DNA from: Nodularia spumigena CCY9414
GTDB taxonomy: Bacteria > Cyanobacteriota > Cyanobacteriia > Cyanobacteriales > Nostocaceae
Length of the DNA stretch: 64,000 bases
Assembly: GCF_000340565.2 (NCBI RefSeq)
Contig: NZ_CP007203.1
Coordinates: forward strand, 3,882,927-3,946,926
Direction of reading: 5' to 3'
Shown here: piece after piece, positions 19,253 to 27,890 of the stretch
Numbering within the stretch: the stretch's first letter is position 1
Layout of the letters: each line of letters opens with the position of its first letter
Program-made: the position numbers and the translations under genes
Notes under the pieces: generated by a model
The model's input: only the letters and a program-made list of their open reading frames with translations
Databases searched by the model: none
Told to the model about the DNA's origin: nothing

Positions 19253-19741
19253 ATGAAAAACTATTATCAAGATTTTTTGATTCGTAACTGGGAGATAGGC
19301 GATCGCACCAGAGCCGCTTCCGTCATCAGTTATGTATTATCAGAATATGGTCTGGGTTGGGAACCCAAGGGCGCAGACAAAGATGTGCTGCAAGTAGAAG
19401 AATTTTATTTAGCAACTGGCGGTGAGTTTTGGGTAATCGAACACCAAAATCAGCTAGTTGGTACGGGAGCATACTACCCGATCAAACGTGGTAAAAAAGC
19501 TGTAGAAATTCGCAAAATGTATCTTTTATCGAGTGTCAGGGGTTTAGGACTGGGGAAATATTTGTTACAACAGTTAGAATTGGCGATCGCAAACCGTGGT
19601 TTTGAGGAAATCTGGATTGAAACCGCCAGTGCTTTAGTAGAAGCAGTTAAGTTGTATGAAAGCAATGGTTATCAACCAGCAACGGGAGTAGAAACCCCAC
19701 GCTGCGATCGCGTATATGTTAAATTGCTCCACGATAATTAA
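19253..19741 (+). CDS. GNAT-family N-acetyltransferase
   Basis: A 162-residue acetyltransferase of the GNAT fold. The acetyl-CoA-binding motif A is KMYLLSSVRGLGLGKYLL (RGxGxG). The following strand and helix (FEEIWIETASALVEAVKLYESNGY) are typical of motif B. The substrate is unknown; small amine or amino-acid acetylation is usual. The ATG is preceded by ggag. The ComF gene follows 83 bases later in the same direction, with a C-rich tandem tract between them. Confidence 0.85.
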   Translation: MKNYYQDFLIRNWEIGDRTRAASVISYVLSEYGLGWEPKGADKDVLQVEEFYLATGGEFWVIEHQNQLVGTGAYYPIKRGKKAVEIRKMYLLSSVRGLGLGKYLLQQLELAIANRGFEEIWIETASALVEAVKLYESNGYQPATGVETPRCDRVYVKLLHDN

Positions 19742-19759
19742 AAGCTGAAGGGGATTTTT

Positions 19760-19816
19760 CCCCACACCCCACACCCCACACACCCCACACACCCCCCACA
19801 CTCCCCACACTCCCCT
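19760..19816. repeat. C-rich short tandem repeat
   Basis: Repeats of caccccaca/cactcccca between the GNAT and comF genes. Similar tracts lie at 59128-59176. A simple-sequence repeat with no coding value. Confidence 0.75.
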
Positions 19817-19824
19817 CCGTATAA

Positions 19825-20508
19825 ATGCCAACCTGGAAGCACAGTTTTAACAACTTTCTCAACCTGTTTCTCCAATCCAATTGTCTTTTATGCCAAAGAC
19901 CGACATCTGGGGAATTTTGTCCTTACTGTACTAAGCAACTGAAAAATTGCCAGCACCAAGATCCTACGACTTTGTGGCAACAACCAATACCTGTATTTGG
20001 CTGGGGAATTTATGGTGGTATTGTCAAACGAGCGATCGCTGTGATGAAATATGAAAATCAACCCCAAATTGCCCGCCCTTTAGGTCAATGGCTAGGAGAA
20101 GCATGGTTGTTATCCAATGTGTCCCAGTGCAAACAACAGCCTCCTTTAGTCATCCCCATCCCACTCCATCCCAAAAAGCAAAAAAAACGCGGTTATAACC
20201 AAGCTGGACTCATAGCTCAAAGTTTCTGTCAGACAACTGGGTTAAAATTGCAGCTAAATGGTTTAAAAAGAGTCCAAGAAACTGAAGCACAATTTGGTTT
20301 ATCAGTATCTGAACGAGAAAGTAACTTAGCTGAAGCCTTTGCTGTTGGGGAAGAATTACGCCGTCGCCGTCTCCAGGTTCCAGTGTTGTTAGTTGACGAT
20401 ATTTATACCACTGGTGCTACAGCTAGGTCTGCCGTAAAAATACTTAATCAGGATGGGATTGCCGTTTTAGGTTTAGTTGCTGTTACTACTGCCGTGAAAG
20501 ATAAATAG
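19825..20508 (+). CDS. comF: ComF family protein (phosphoribosyltransferase fold)
   Basis: A 227-residue ComF-like protein. The N-terminal zinc finger has C20-x2-C23 and C32-x2-C35. The PRPP-binding loop is VLLVDDIYTTGATARSA near residues 190-206. The RGYNQAGLIAQ motif is characteristic of ComF. In competent bacteria ComF takes part in DNA uptake, and in cyanobacteria homologues are needed for transformation and phototaxis in some strains. The exact reaction is not established. Confidence 0.88.
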   Translation: MPTWKHSFNNFLNLFLQSNCLLCQRPTSGEFCPYCTKQLKNCQHQDPTTLWQQPIPVFGWGIYGGIVKRAIAVMKYENQPQIARPLGQWLGEAWLLSNVSQCKQQPPLVIPIPLHPKKQKKRGYNQAGLIAQSFCQTTGLKLQLNGLKRVQETEAQFGLSVSERESNLAEAFAVGEELRRRRLQVPVLLVDDIYTTGATARSAVKILNQDGIAVLGLVAVTTAVKDK

Positions 20509-20539
20509 ACTAAAAGTATTGTAAAACTTCGCCGAATAT

Positions 20540-20554
20540 ATAGACAAATATCTC
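20540..20554 (+). repeat. Left arm of 15-bp inverted repeat
   Basis: atagacaaatatctc; exact reverse complement of 21940-21954. Confidence 0.9.
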
Positions 20555-20702
20555 CATCTATGATCATTCATCACAGTGAAACCAGCTAATAGATGGGGAT
20601 AGAGCAAATCTGAAGCCAGATAATTAACATAAATTCATTGAGCCAAGTACCGACAAATGTTAGTATATATAATCATGGATTTAATTTTTTTGCAGCTAGT
20701 CT

Positions 20703-21941
20703 ATGCAGTTGGTCGAACGGCATATAATTCAACGAAATCATCCCCACTATCAAGAGATTGATCAGTTATGTTTTGCTGCTAAAAACCTCTACAATTATGC
20801 TAACTTCCACATCCGCCAAAGTTTTATTCTGACTCAAAAATATCTAGATTACAATTGTTTAGCTAAAGAATTAAAATCTACAGAACCATATCAAGCTTTA
20901 CCCGCCAAAGTCGCCCAACAAGTATTATTAGGATTACATCGCAACTGGGTAAGTTTTTTTGCCGCAATTCAAGTATATACAGAAAATAAAAGCAAGTTTT
21001 TAGGCAGACCAAAATTACCCAAATATAAACACAAAGACAAAGGCAGACATTTATTAGTTTACACAGCCCAGTCTGTGAGTAAACCCAAAATGAAAGCTGG
21101 TGTAATTCATCTGTCAAAAACACAAATTGACATTCCAACCAAAATAGAGTGTGTACATCTAAATCAGGTGAGAATTGTCCCAAAAATTGACCATTATGTG
21201 CTAGAAGCTGTGTATGAAAAAGAGGAATTAGATTATGACTTAGACTCTAATGCTATAGCAGCGATTGATTTAGGCATAGATAATCTAGCTACCTTAACAT
21301 CTAACCAGCCTGGGTTTTTACCAGTTCTGGTTTCGGGGAGAATTATCAAATCCATTAATCGTTATTACAATCAAAGAAAAGCTAAATTACAATCTTTACT
21401 ACCAAGTCATCAAAAGACATCTAAACAACTGCAAAGTTTAACTAAAAAACGTAATTTTAGAGTTGATAATTATTTGCATAAAGCCAGTCGTTTAGTTATT
21501 GAGCTTTTAATGAAGCAGGGGCTTGGGACTTTAGTAATTGGTCAAAGTCCCCTGTGGAAGCAAAATGCTAATTTGGGTAAACGAAATAATCAAAACTTTG
21601 TTTGTATTCCGCATAATCGATTTGTACAGCAGTTGATTTATAAAGCGAAATTAGTGGGGATAAAGGTATTGGTTTCTGAGGAGTCTTACACCAGTGTGGC
21701 TTCTTTTTTAGACCAAGATATTATTCCTACCTATGGAAAAGCTGACGCGAAAGAAGTAAAATTTAGTGGTCGAAGAATCAGAACTAAGCTTTATAAAGCA
21801 GGTAATGGTAAACTGATTCACGCTGATGTCAATGGTAGTTTGAATATCTTACGTAAAGTAGTCCCGACAGCATTTAGTCTAGGGATAGGGGGCGTTGTAG
21901 TTCGCCCTGTCGGGATTATTCCCGGCAAACAAATGGCATGA
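20703..21941 (+). CDS. tnpB: TnpB-like RNA-guided nuclease homologue, atypical active site
   Basis: A 412-residue TnpB/OrfB-family protein. RuvC-I Asp189 is present (AAIDLGIDNLATLTS) and RuvC-III Asp375 (HADVNGSLNILRK). At the RuvC-II site, where TnpB normally has Glu in VVEDL, it reads LVIGQSPLWKQ. Glutamates instead lie at 326-327 in VSEESYTSVASFLD. The zinc-ribbon cysteines that follow YTS in most TnpB proteins are absent; there is no Cys after residue 301. The reading frame is intact, so it may be an active variant lineage or a repurposed protein. No tnpA adjoins. Confidence 0.85.
   Translation: MQLVERHIIQRNHPHYQEIDQLCFAAKNLYNYANFHIRQSFILTQKYLDYNCLAKELKSTEPYQALPAKVAQQVLLGLHRNWVSFFAAIQVYTENKSKFLGRPKLPKYKHKDKGRHLLVYTAQSVSKPKMKAGVIHLSKTQIDIPTKIECVHLNQVRIVPKIDHYVLEAVYEKEELDYDLDSNAIAAIDLGIDNLATLTSNQPGFLPVLVSGRIIKSINRYYNQRKAKLQSLLPSHQKTSKQLQSLTKKRNFRVDNYLHKASRLVIELLMKQGLGTLVIGQSPLWKQNANLGKRNNQNFVCIPHNRFVQQLIYKAKLVGIKVLVSEESYTSVASFLDQDIIPTYGKADAKEVKFSGRRIRTKLYKAGNGKLIHADVNGSLNILRKVVPTAFSLGIGGVVVRPVGIIPGKQMA
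21862..21924 (+). ncRNA. Candidate guide (omega/re) RNA scaffold at tnpB 3' end
   Basis: Within the last codons of tnpB there is a perfect 9-bp inverted repeat, tcccgacag (21862-21870) with ctgtcggga (21907-21915). It encloses an inner gggcg/cgccc stem. A second hairpin, cggga-ttat-tcccg (21911-21924), overlaps the 3' arm. TnpB guide RNAs are typically made from the 3' end of the gene and the element end, which fits this placement. Expression is not shown. Confidence 0.5.
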
Positions 21942-21954
21942 GATATTTGTCTAT
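21940..21954 (+). repeat. Right arm of 15-bp inverted repeat
   Basis: gagatatttgtctat; overlaps the last bases of the tnpB stop codon. Confidence 0.9.
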
Positions 21955-22040
21955 GCTTTTTGGAACTATATAGGCAAGTTATATCTGAGAAATTTATAAT
22001 TAACCGATTACCCTGTTTTCGTGGGAAGCTGTTTAATCAT

Positions 22041-22496
22041 ATGAGTAAAGCTTTTGTGGTGGGTTTAAGACAACTAATGATTATTCCTGCCACTTTGTTG
22101 CTAATTGGCATCAATACAAGGGTAGGATTTGCTCAAAATAAATTGTATAGCCCAATTCCTTTAACTCTCAGTACGGAATTGTCTGATACACTCTCAGCCA
22201 AAGATATTCCCACAGGACAGGGCGGGTTTGGCCGTGATTATATGGTGAAGCTGAATAAGGGTGATAATTTAGTAATTGACTTGGCTTCTGAGAGTTTTGA
22301 CACCATCATTACACTCTTAGCACCCAATGGAGCAACAGTGGCAGAAAATGATGATGGCCCTGATGGTACTAGCAATTCCTTACTGTTTACCCGCATCAAT
22401 GAAACAGGAAACTATATTATCCGTGTCCGGTCTTTTGGGGAAACTGGGGTGGGATCTTTTAAACTGAAGGCGACAAAGCTACAACCAGTGAAATAA
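22041..22496 (+). CDS. Secreted protein with PPC (pre-peptidase C-terminal) domain
   Basis: The frame is open from 21960, but the ATG at 22041 starts MSKAFVVGLRQLMIIPATLL, a good signal peptide ending near VGFAQN, giving 151 residues. The mature protein is a single PPC beta-sandwich: YMVKLNKGDNLVIDLASESF, ITLLAPNGATVAENDD and GNYIIRVRSF are the family's strands. PPC domains usually accompany secreted proteases, but this one stands alone. It was probably next to comF before the tnpB element arrived. Confidence 0.8.
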   Translation: MSKAFVVGLRQLMIIPATLLLIGINTRVGFAQNKLYSPIPLTLSTELSDTLSAKDIPTGQGGFGRDYMVKLNKGDNLVIDLASESFDTIITLLAPNGATVAENDDGPDGTSNSLLFTRINETGNYIIRVRSFGETGVGSFKLKATKLQPVK

Positions 22497-22510
22497 TTCG
22501 TAATTCGTAA

Positions 22511-23266
22511 TTAAAAAATGGTGAGTACACAGAGGAATAAGGCTTCTGTCCATTCAACGACTGCGCCGTAGGTGTCTCCTGTGTGTCCGCCTAATTTGTG
22601 ATGGAACCAGAAGCCGGTAAGAGTGGCGATCGCACTTCCACTCACTATCATACTGAGTGCGAACCAGAGATTTTGACTATCTAATAATATCAGTAAACCA
22701 CTCAGAATAAATAGCAATAATAGTCCCGGTAATAAATCTTTGGATGAACGAATGGCTGCTTTGTGAAATGCGCCTTTACCAGTGGGTTTTAAATAAGGAT
22801 AGCAGGCGATCGCCACTTGTTGTCCCCAGCGTCCCCAGCCACAAGCCGCCATCAGCACTAGCCAACGGTGATCAGCAATATCGATTAAAGCTGTAGTTTT
22901 AAGTAATATTAAGGCGATCGCCGCCATTGCGCCAAAAGCACCTGTAGCACTATCTGTCATCACCTCCAATCGTTTTTCGGGATTACCCACCGCCAAACCA
23001 TCAGCAGTATCCATCACCCCATCTAAATGCAATCCGCCCGTAATCGCAATCCAAAAACTTACTACCAAAGCACTACGAGTTAACACTGGTATCCCCAGAT
23101 AATTCATTCCGCCATCACATAGCCCTAAAATTCCCCCAATCATCAGCCCCACTAGCGGCGCAAAATACGCCACCCTTTGCAAGTCTAACCCGTTTATATA
23201 GGGTAGAGGAATAGATGTATAAAATATTATACTAGCGAATAAATTTAAAACTAATTTTTTCACCAC
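22511..23266 (-). CDS. cobS: Adenosylcobinamide-GDP ribazoletransferase (cobalamin synthase)
   Basis: Joins adenosylcobinamide-GDP and alpha-ribazole to make adenosylcobalamin or its phosphate, a late step of B12/pseudo-B12 synthesis at the inner membrane. The 251-residue length and several hydrophobic helices fit. The signature [18 protein letters not shown], with the metal-binding acidic residues, is present. It starts at GTG (a GTG pair) and overlaps no neighbour; it converges with the PPC gene. No cobalamin riboswitch was recognised upstream. Confidence 0.93.
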   Translation of the reverse strand: MVKKLVLNLFASIIFYTSIPLPYINGLDLQRVAYFAPLVGLMIGGILGLCDGGMNYLGIPVLTRSALVVSFWIAITGGLHLDGVMDTADGLAVGNPEKRLEVMTDSATGAFGAMAAIALILLKTTALIDIADHRWLVLMAACGWGRWGQQVAIACYPYLKPTGKGAFHKAAIRSSKDLLPGLLLLFILSGLLILLDSQNLWFALSMIVSGSAIATLTGFWFHHKLGGHTGDTYGAVVEWTEALFLCVLTIF

Positions 23267-23639
23267 TGTGGCTGATTCATTTTGTTAATTAATATACCTA
23301 AGATAACTGTGATCCACAAATGCGAGAGCAGCAATCAGGAATTTTAAAGGTTTAAATAAGATCGGCTTTGATTAGAGACTCATGGAAAAAACTTTGTTAT
23401 GCTGTTGTGAGTAATATCTTCTCCGAGTGCTGATTGAAACTGAATTTCAGTAAACGTGACAGACTAACAGTACAACCAAAAATTTAATTTTGCATTCTTC
23501 AACCAATAACTTACCCGAAACCTAATTTAGAGGATAGTCCTGCAAAGTTGATGTTTTTTTTAATATACGAGGTCAACAGGCTGTGAAATTCACCTTTTAG
23601 CTGTGTTGTACCTCACCTTTGCTTATCTCCTATTTTCCT
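23267..23639. other. Divergent intergenic region
   Basis: Lies between cobS (leftward) and the gene at 23640 (rightward). No conserved riboswitch, terminator or repeat is evident. Confidence 0.4.
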
Positions 23640-24092
23640 ATGAGTCACCATCTACCCGACACCAGGATACCAGCTCCGTGTATTGTTAACACGGGAATAA
23701 TTGTGAATAAGCTCGACATTCGGCGATTGCTGTCTGATTTAGGTCGAGTCCGCTACATCTACACCCAAGAAGGAAAAATACAGAGTGAGGGTGAAGCAGA
23801 TGTAATGGAAGTCTTTGTCAACCCTCAAAGGTCTACCCTAGTTGCTAACTCTGCGCTATACTTGAATGTTCATAGTTTTGACTATCTTGAACTAAAACAA
23901 TCACCGCAACAAGAAACCTACTTTGATTTGTTGCAAGAAGATATGTGTTTACGGCTGATTCCGCTTTCGACTCCCTCACAAGAGCGAAAAGAGCGAAACT
24001 TGAACGTCAACGCCATCGAAGCGATGATGGAGCAAGTCTTCTCCGCCAAATGGGATGCAGAAATTGACGATGATTGTTCTGATTCATTTTAA
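23640..24092 (+). CDS. Conserved hypothetical cytoplasmic protein
   Basis: A 150-residue protein starting at ATG 23640, MSHHLPDTRIPAP; the frame is open seven codons further up. It has a segment RRLLSDLGRVRYIYTQEGKIQ that looks like a beta-hairpin fold and an acidic C-terminus (WDAEIDDDCSDSF). No domain is recognised. The following 250 bases contain cctctgtgcctctgtgg repeats before tgt. It has the look of a cyanobacterial orphan family. Confidence 0.7.
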   Translation: MSHHLPDTRIPAPCIVNTGIIVNKLDIRRLLSDLGRVRYIYTQEGKIQSEGEADVMEVFVNPQRSTLVANSALYLNVHSFDYLELKQSPQQETYFDLLQEDMCLRLIPLSTPSQERKERNLNVNAIEAMMEQVFSAKWDAEIDDDCSDSF

Positions 24093-24325
24093 AAAGCATA
24101 TACTCAAAAAGTCGGTAATAGGTTAGTCGTGAATACAACCCCTTTCAAAATGGGTAAAAACTGTAGTCAAAACATTCCTCTTAACTCTGTGTCCTCTGTG
24201 CCTCTGTGGTTAAATAAATTTCTTTTTCTACCACACCAGACACAGAGAACGCAGAGAGAAATCAGGCTTAGTAGTGATTACTCAAGTATTCACAACCAAT
24301 CAATTGCCAGTATTTAAACATTTAG

Positions 24326-25450
<1,125 letters not shown>

Positions 25451-25497
25451 AAAATGGGGACAGTCCCAGAATTTCTTCAATCTCAAAATATTAAAGA

Positions 25498-25526
25498 CCC
25501 AAACCCCAAACCCCAAACCCCAAACC
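25498..25526. repeat. Heptamer tandem repeat aaacccc
   Basis: Four copies between tgt and psbK. Confidence 0.8.
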
Positions 25527-25583
25527 ATGTTAATATACATCTCAAATATTAACTCTGTGTTAGATAGGTGGATTTAGACAAAC

Positions 25584-25721
25584 ATGGAAGCAGCATTGTT
25601 ATTAGCAAAATTGCCTGAAGCTTACCAAATCTTCGATCCTTTGGTAGATGTTCTCCCAGTTATTCCCGTATTTTTCTTGTTGTTGGCTTTTGTATGGCAA
25701 GCAGCCGTTGGCTTCAGGTAA
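25584..25721 (+). CDS. psbK: Photosystem II reaction centre protein K
   Basis: A 45-residue single-span subunit of photosystem II in the thylakoid membrane. It starts [20 protein letters not shown]; the N-terminal eight or so residues are normally removed, leaving the mature KLPEAY start. The core [19 protein letters not shown] is the conserved membrane helix, ending in AVGFR. The gene is too short for common ORF cut-offs. A hairpin terminator follows at 25744. Confidence 0.96.
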
Positions 25722-25743
25722 GCTAACCGATTACCGATTATTG

Positions 25744-25765
25744 GGACAGGTATCTTAACCTGTCC
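25744..25765 (+). terminator. Hairpin downstream of psbK
   Basis: An 8-bp perfect stem, ggacaggt / acctgtcc, with a 6-base loop, followed by an interrupted T-rich tail (tatttattt). It sits 22 bases after the psbK stop. Confidence 0.65.
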
Positions 25766-25914
25766 TATTTATTTGGCAATTTCTGCTTTGATAAACTTGA
25801 TATTTCTTAATATTTTGTAATAAGCTACCATAAATTAAGTAGGATGGTCTATGGAACCTGTGCAAGACTCAGCTTTTCCAGCCACGCCTACAGTCAAAAA
25901 GGTATCAATCAGCT

Positions 25915-26211
25915 ATGGGTAACATCAAATTCGTCAAAGAAAACAAAGAAGTAATAGCAGCTGATGGGGCTAATCTTCGACTCAAAGCTATGGAAAATGG
26001 CATTGATATATATAAATTTATTGGCAAAATGACCAATTGCGGTGGCGCAGGTCAATGCGGTACTTGCATTGTAGAGATAGTCGAAGGAATGGAAAACCTT
26101 TCCCCCCGCACAAATGTAGAAAACCAAAAATTCAAGAAAAAGCCTGATAATTACCGCCTCGCCTGTCAAACCCTAGTAAACGGACCAGTTAGCGTAGTCA
26201 CAAAACCCTAA
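25915..26211 (+). CDS. [2Fe-2S] ferredoxin-like protein
   Basis: A 98-residue ferredoxin with the cluster ligands Cys42, Cys48, Cys51 and Cys84 (C-x5-C-x2-C, then RLACQ). This spacing differs from plant-type photosynthetic ferredoxin (C-x4-C-x2-C) and is closer to adrenodoxin-like ferredoxins. The C-terminus VSVVTKP is short. An electron-transfer role is likely. Its place between psbK and psbM suggests a link with photosynthetic metabolism, but the partner is unknown. Confidence 0.88.
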   Translation: MGNIKFVKENKEVIAADGANLRLKAMENGIDIYKFIGKMTNCGGAGQCGTCIVEIVEGMENLSPRTNVENQKFKKKPDNYRLACQTLVNGPVSVVTKP

Positions 26212-26308
26212 CATCTAACTTGGCAAAAATTTCAGCTAACACAGGCATCGATAATGCTATTCTAAAGTTGTTGAATAGAAACTGAAATTAAAGAGAGGCT
26301 TTCTTGCT

Positions 26309-26425
26309 ATGCAAGTAAATGAACTAGGGTTTGTAGCGAGCATTCTGTTCGTTCTAGTTCCCGCAGTGTTTTTAATCGTTCTTTACATCCAAACTGCTAG
26401 CCGTGAAGGTGGAAAAGATTCTTGA
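26309..26425 (+). CDS. psbM: Photosystem II reaction centre protein M
   Basis: A 38-residue subunit at the photosystem II dimer interface. It begins [20 protein letters not shown] and has a single membrane helix ending in YIQTASRE. The ATG is preceded by gagagg at good spacing. It is too short for usual ORF cut-offs. A strong terminator follows immediately. Confidence 0.96.
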   Translation: MQVNELGFVASILFVLVPAVFLIVLYIQTASREGGKDS

Positions 26426-26447
26426 CATTTGTGCATAACATAAAGAA

Positions 26448-26476
26448 CCCCAACACCATTGGTGCTGGGGTTTTTT
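26448..26476 (+). terminator. Rho-independent terminator of psbM
   Basis: A 10-bp stem with one mismatch (ccccaacacc / ggtgctgggg), loop att, followed by six T. Confidence 0.9.
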
Positions 26477-26505
26477 GTTGACCAACCGCTAAATTGAACC
26501 TGATA

Positions 26506-27357
26506 TTAAGCCACTGTCCGCGCCAACAACACAGGACAAGTAGCATTAACTCGAACATAGTCAGACAAAGAAGCGCCGATAAGTCTGTCTATATCGACAA
26601 AACTCTTAGCCACCGATGGCCGACGGTCTGGAGAGCCGAGCAATAATAAGTCTGTATTTAACTCTTCTGCTAGACGACAAATTTCTTCCCCAGGTTTACC
26701 GCTACTGGTAACACAGCGAGTTTGCACACCGTACTTTTGTGCCTCTGCAACCGCCTCTGCTAAAACTGTATTTTTTTCTGGGATAATTTCAGTAACTTCA
26801 GGTTTCTTACTCCGCAAATCTGTAGTCACATTAGTCAAGATTAACTGACTACCCTGAACACCTTGTAACAGAAACAGAGCCAAGCTTAAGCATTGTCTGG
26901 CAGAATCAGAATTATCCATCGCCACCATAACGCGCTTAATTCTCTTGACATAAATGTCATCCTTGACCAGCAACATCGGGCGAGAAGAAAGCTGGAAAAC
27001 ATACTGACTCACAGAATTAGATAAAATAGATTGCAAGCGCTTGAGTCCCCTTGAACCCATAATAATCAAGTCAGCATCCATTTCATCTGCTACTTGGCAA
27101 ACTACATCCTTGGGGTCACCTTGGCGCAAAATGGAAGACACCTGACTGGGGTCTAAATTCAGAAACTGAATAGCATTAGCTAGAATTTTACCACCCTCTT
27201 CCCATTTATCTGTCATCGCCTCAGACGTAGTTTGGGGAGGTACAACGTGCAGAACTGTAACCTTTGCGGATTTGATTGATGGCATCTCCTTTAAAGTCTT
27301 GAGCATTTCTTCTGCATGGCCCAAGCCAGAAACCGCTAGCAAAATTTTATCAATCAT
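26506..27357 (-). CDS. Tandem universal stress protein (UspA x2)
   Basis: A 283-residue protein made of two Usp domains. The first (1-135) ends with an ATP-binding-type loop, GSRGLKRLQSILSNSVSQYV. The second (about 140-283) has MVAMDNSDSARQCLSLAL at its start and a modified loop, GSPDRRPSVAKS, before the last helix and VNATCPVLLART. Such tandem proteins are cytoplasmic stress or nucleotide sensors. It is a single gene, convergent with psbM across that gene's terminator. Confidence 0.9.
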   Translation of the reverse strand: MIDKILLAVSGLGHAEEMLKTLKEMPSIKSAKVTVLHVVPPQTTSEAMTDKWEEGGKILANAIQFLNLDPSQVSSILRQGDPKDVVCQVADEMDADLIIMGSRGLKRLQSILSNSVSQYVFQLSSRPMLLVKDDIYVKRIKRVMVAMDNSDSARQCLSLALFLLQGVQGSQLILTNVTTDLRSKKPEVTEIIPEKNTVLAEAVAEAQKYGVQTRCVTSSGKPGEEICRLAEELNTDLLLLGSPDRRPSVAKSFVDIDRLIGASLSDYVRVNATCPVLLARTVA

Positions 27358-27761
27358 TGTTACGTCTCGCCCTTCAAGTTGCTTTGGTGTTTAGTCTTGT
27401 TACTTGGCTTAGTTGAAAGTTTGAACGCCTTACTCAATAACCTAGTTAGTAAATCGGCACAAACAAACTTTTAATCATTTAGCTATTAGCACTAAAAATT
27501 GTGACAAATAGTTAATTAATGTTGAGTTTTTTGCCCCAAGTTACTTAAACTTTGAACTAGGCTTCAAGGATTAAGCATACTCTCAATTTAGCGTAATAAA
27601 CTTCATAAATTATGATGTTAGTTATTATTTTTAATCTATGTTGATTTATTTTAATTATAGAATAATTAAGTATTGCAAAGAATTTTATATAAAAATGAGA
27701 CTTTTATATTTATGTTTGTAAACATCAGCAAATTAATTAAAAATATAAACTTAATGTAGAC
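27358..27761. other. AT-rich upstream region
   Basis: Very AT-rich (27580-27760), upstream of the usp gene. No gene, and no clear promoter beyond generic TATAAT-like runs. Confidence 0.4.
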
Positions 27762-27880
27762 GTAGGGTGTGTTGTCGCGTAGCGCAACGCACCATTTTAA
27801 TTTACTAAAATGCTGAGTTCTGATTATACAGCAGCATCAACAAGTTAAGGTGCGTTAGCCTACGGCATAACACACCCTAC
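27762..27880. repeat. Palindromic MITE-like element, family D
   Basis: The 32-base ends form an imperfect inverted repeat. The left end starts gtagggtgtgtt and ends aacgcacc; the right end starts ggtgcgtt and ends aacacaccctac. The interior is 55 bases of AT-rich sequence. Folded it makes one long hairpin. It abuts the end of the M3 peptidase gene. Confidence 0.7.
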
Positions 27881-27890
27881 TGGACAATTG

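Larger units (their letters stand above)
20540..21954 (+). mobile_element. Solo tnpB element (IS200/IS605-superfamily type) with 15-bp flanking inverted repeat
   Basis: A tnpB-like gene without tnpA, bounded by atagacaaatatctc (20540-20554) and its exact reverse complement (21940-21954), which overlaps the stop codon. IS200/IS605 elements normally have subterminal hairpins rather than inverted repeats, so this flank is unusual. The element sits between comF and a secreted PPC protein, both intact. Confidence 0.6.

Noticed and set aside
22497..23639. Cobalamin riboswitch expected near cobS
   Set aside because: No B12-box-like sequence could be recognised upstream of cobS on the minus strand.
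25909..26169. 86-codon minus-strand frame over the ferredoxin gene
   Set aside because: It is a shadow of the ferredoxin frame, whose cysteine motif is clear.
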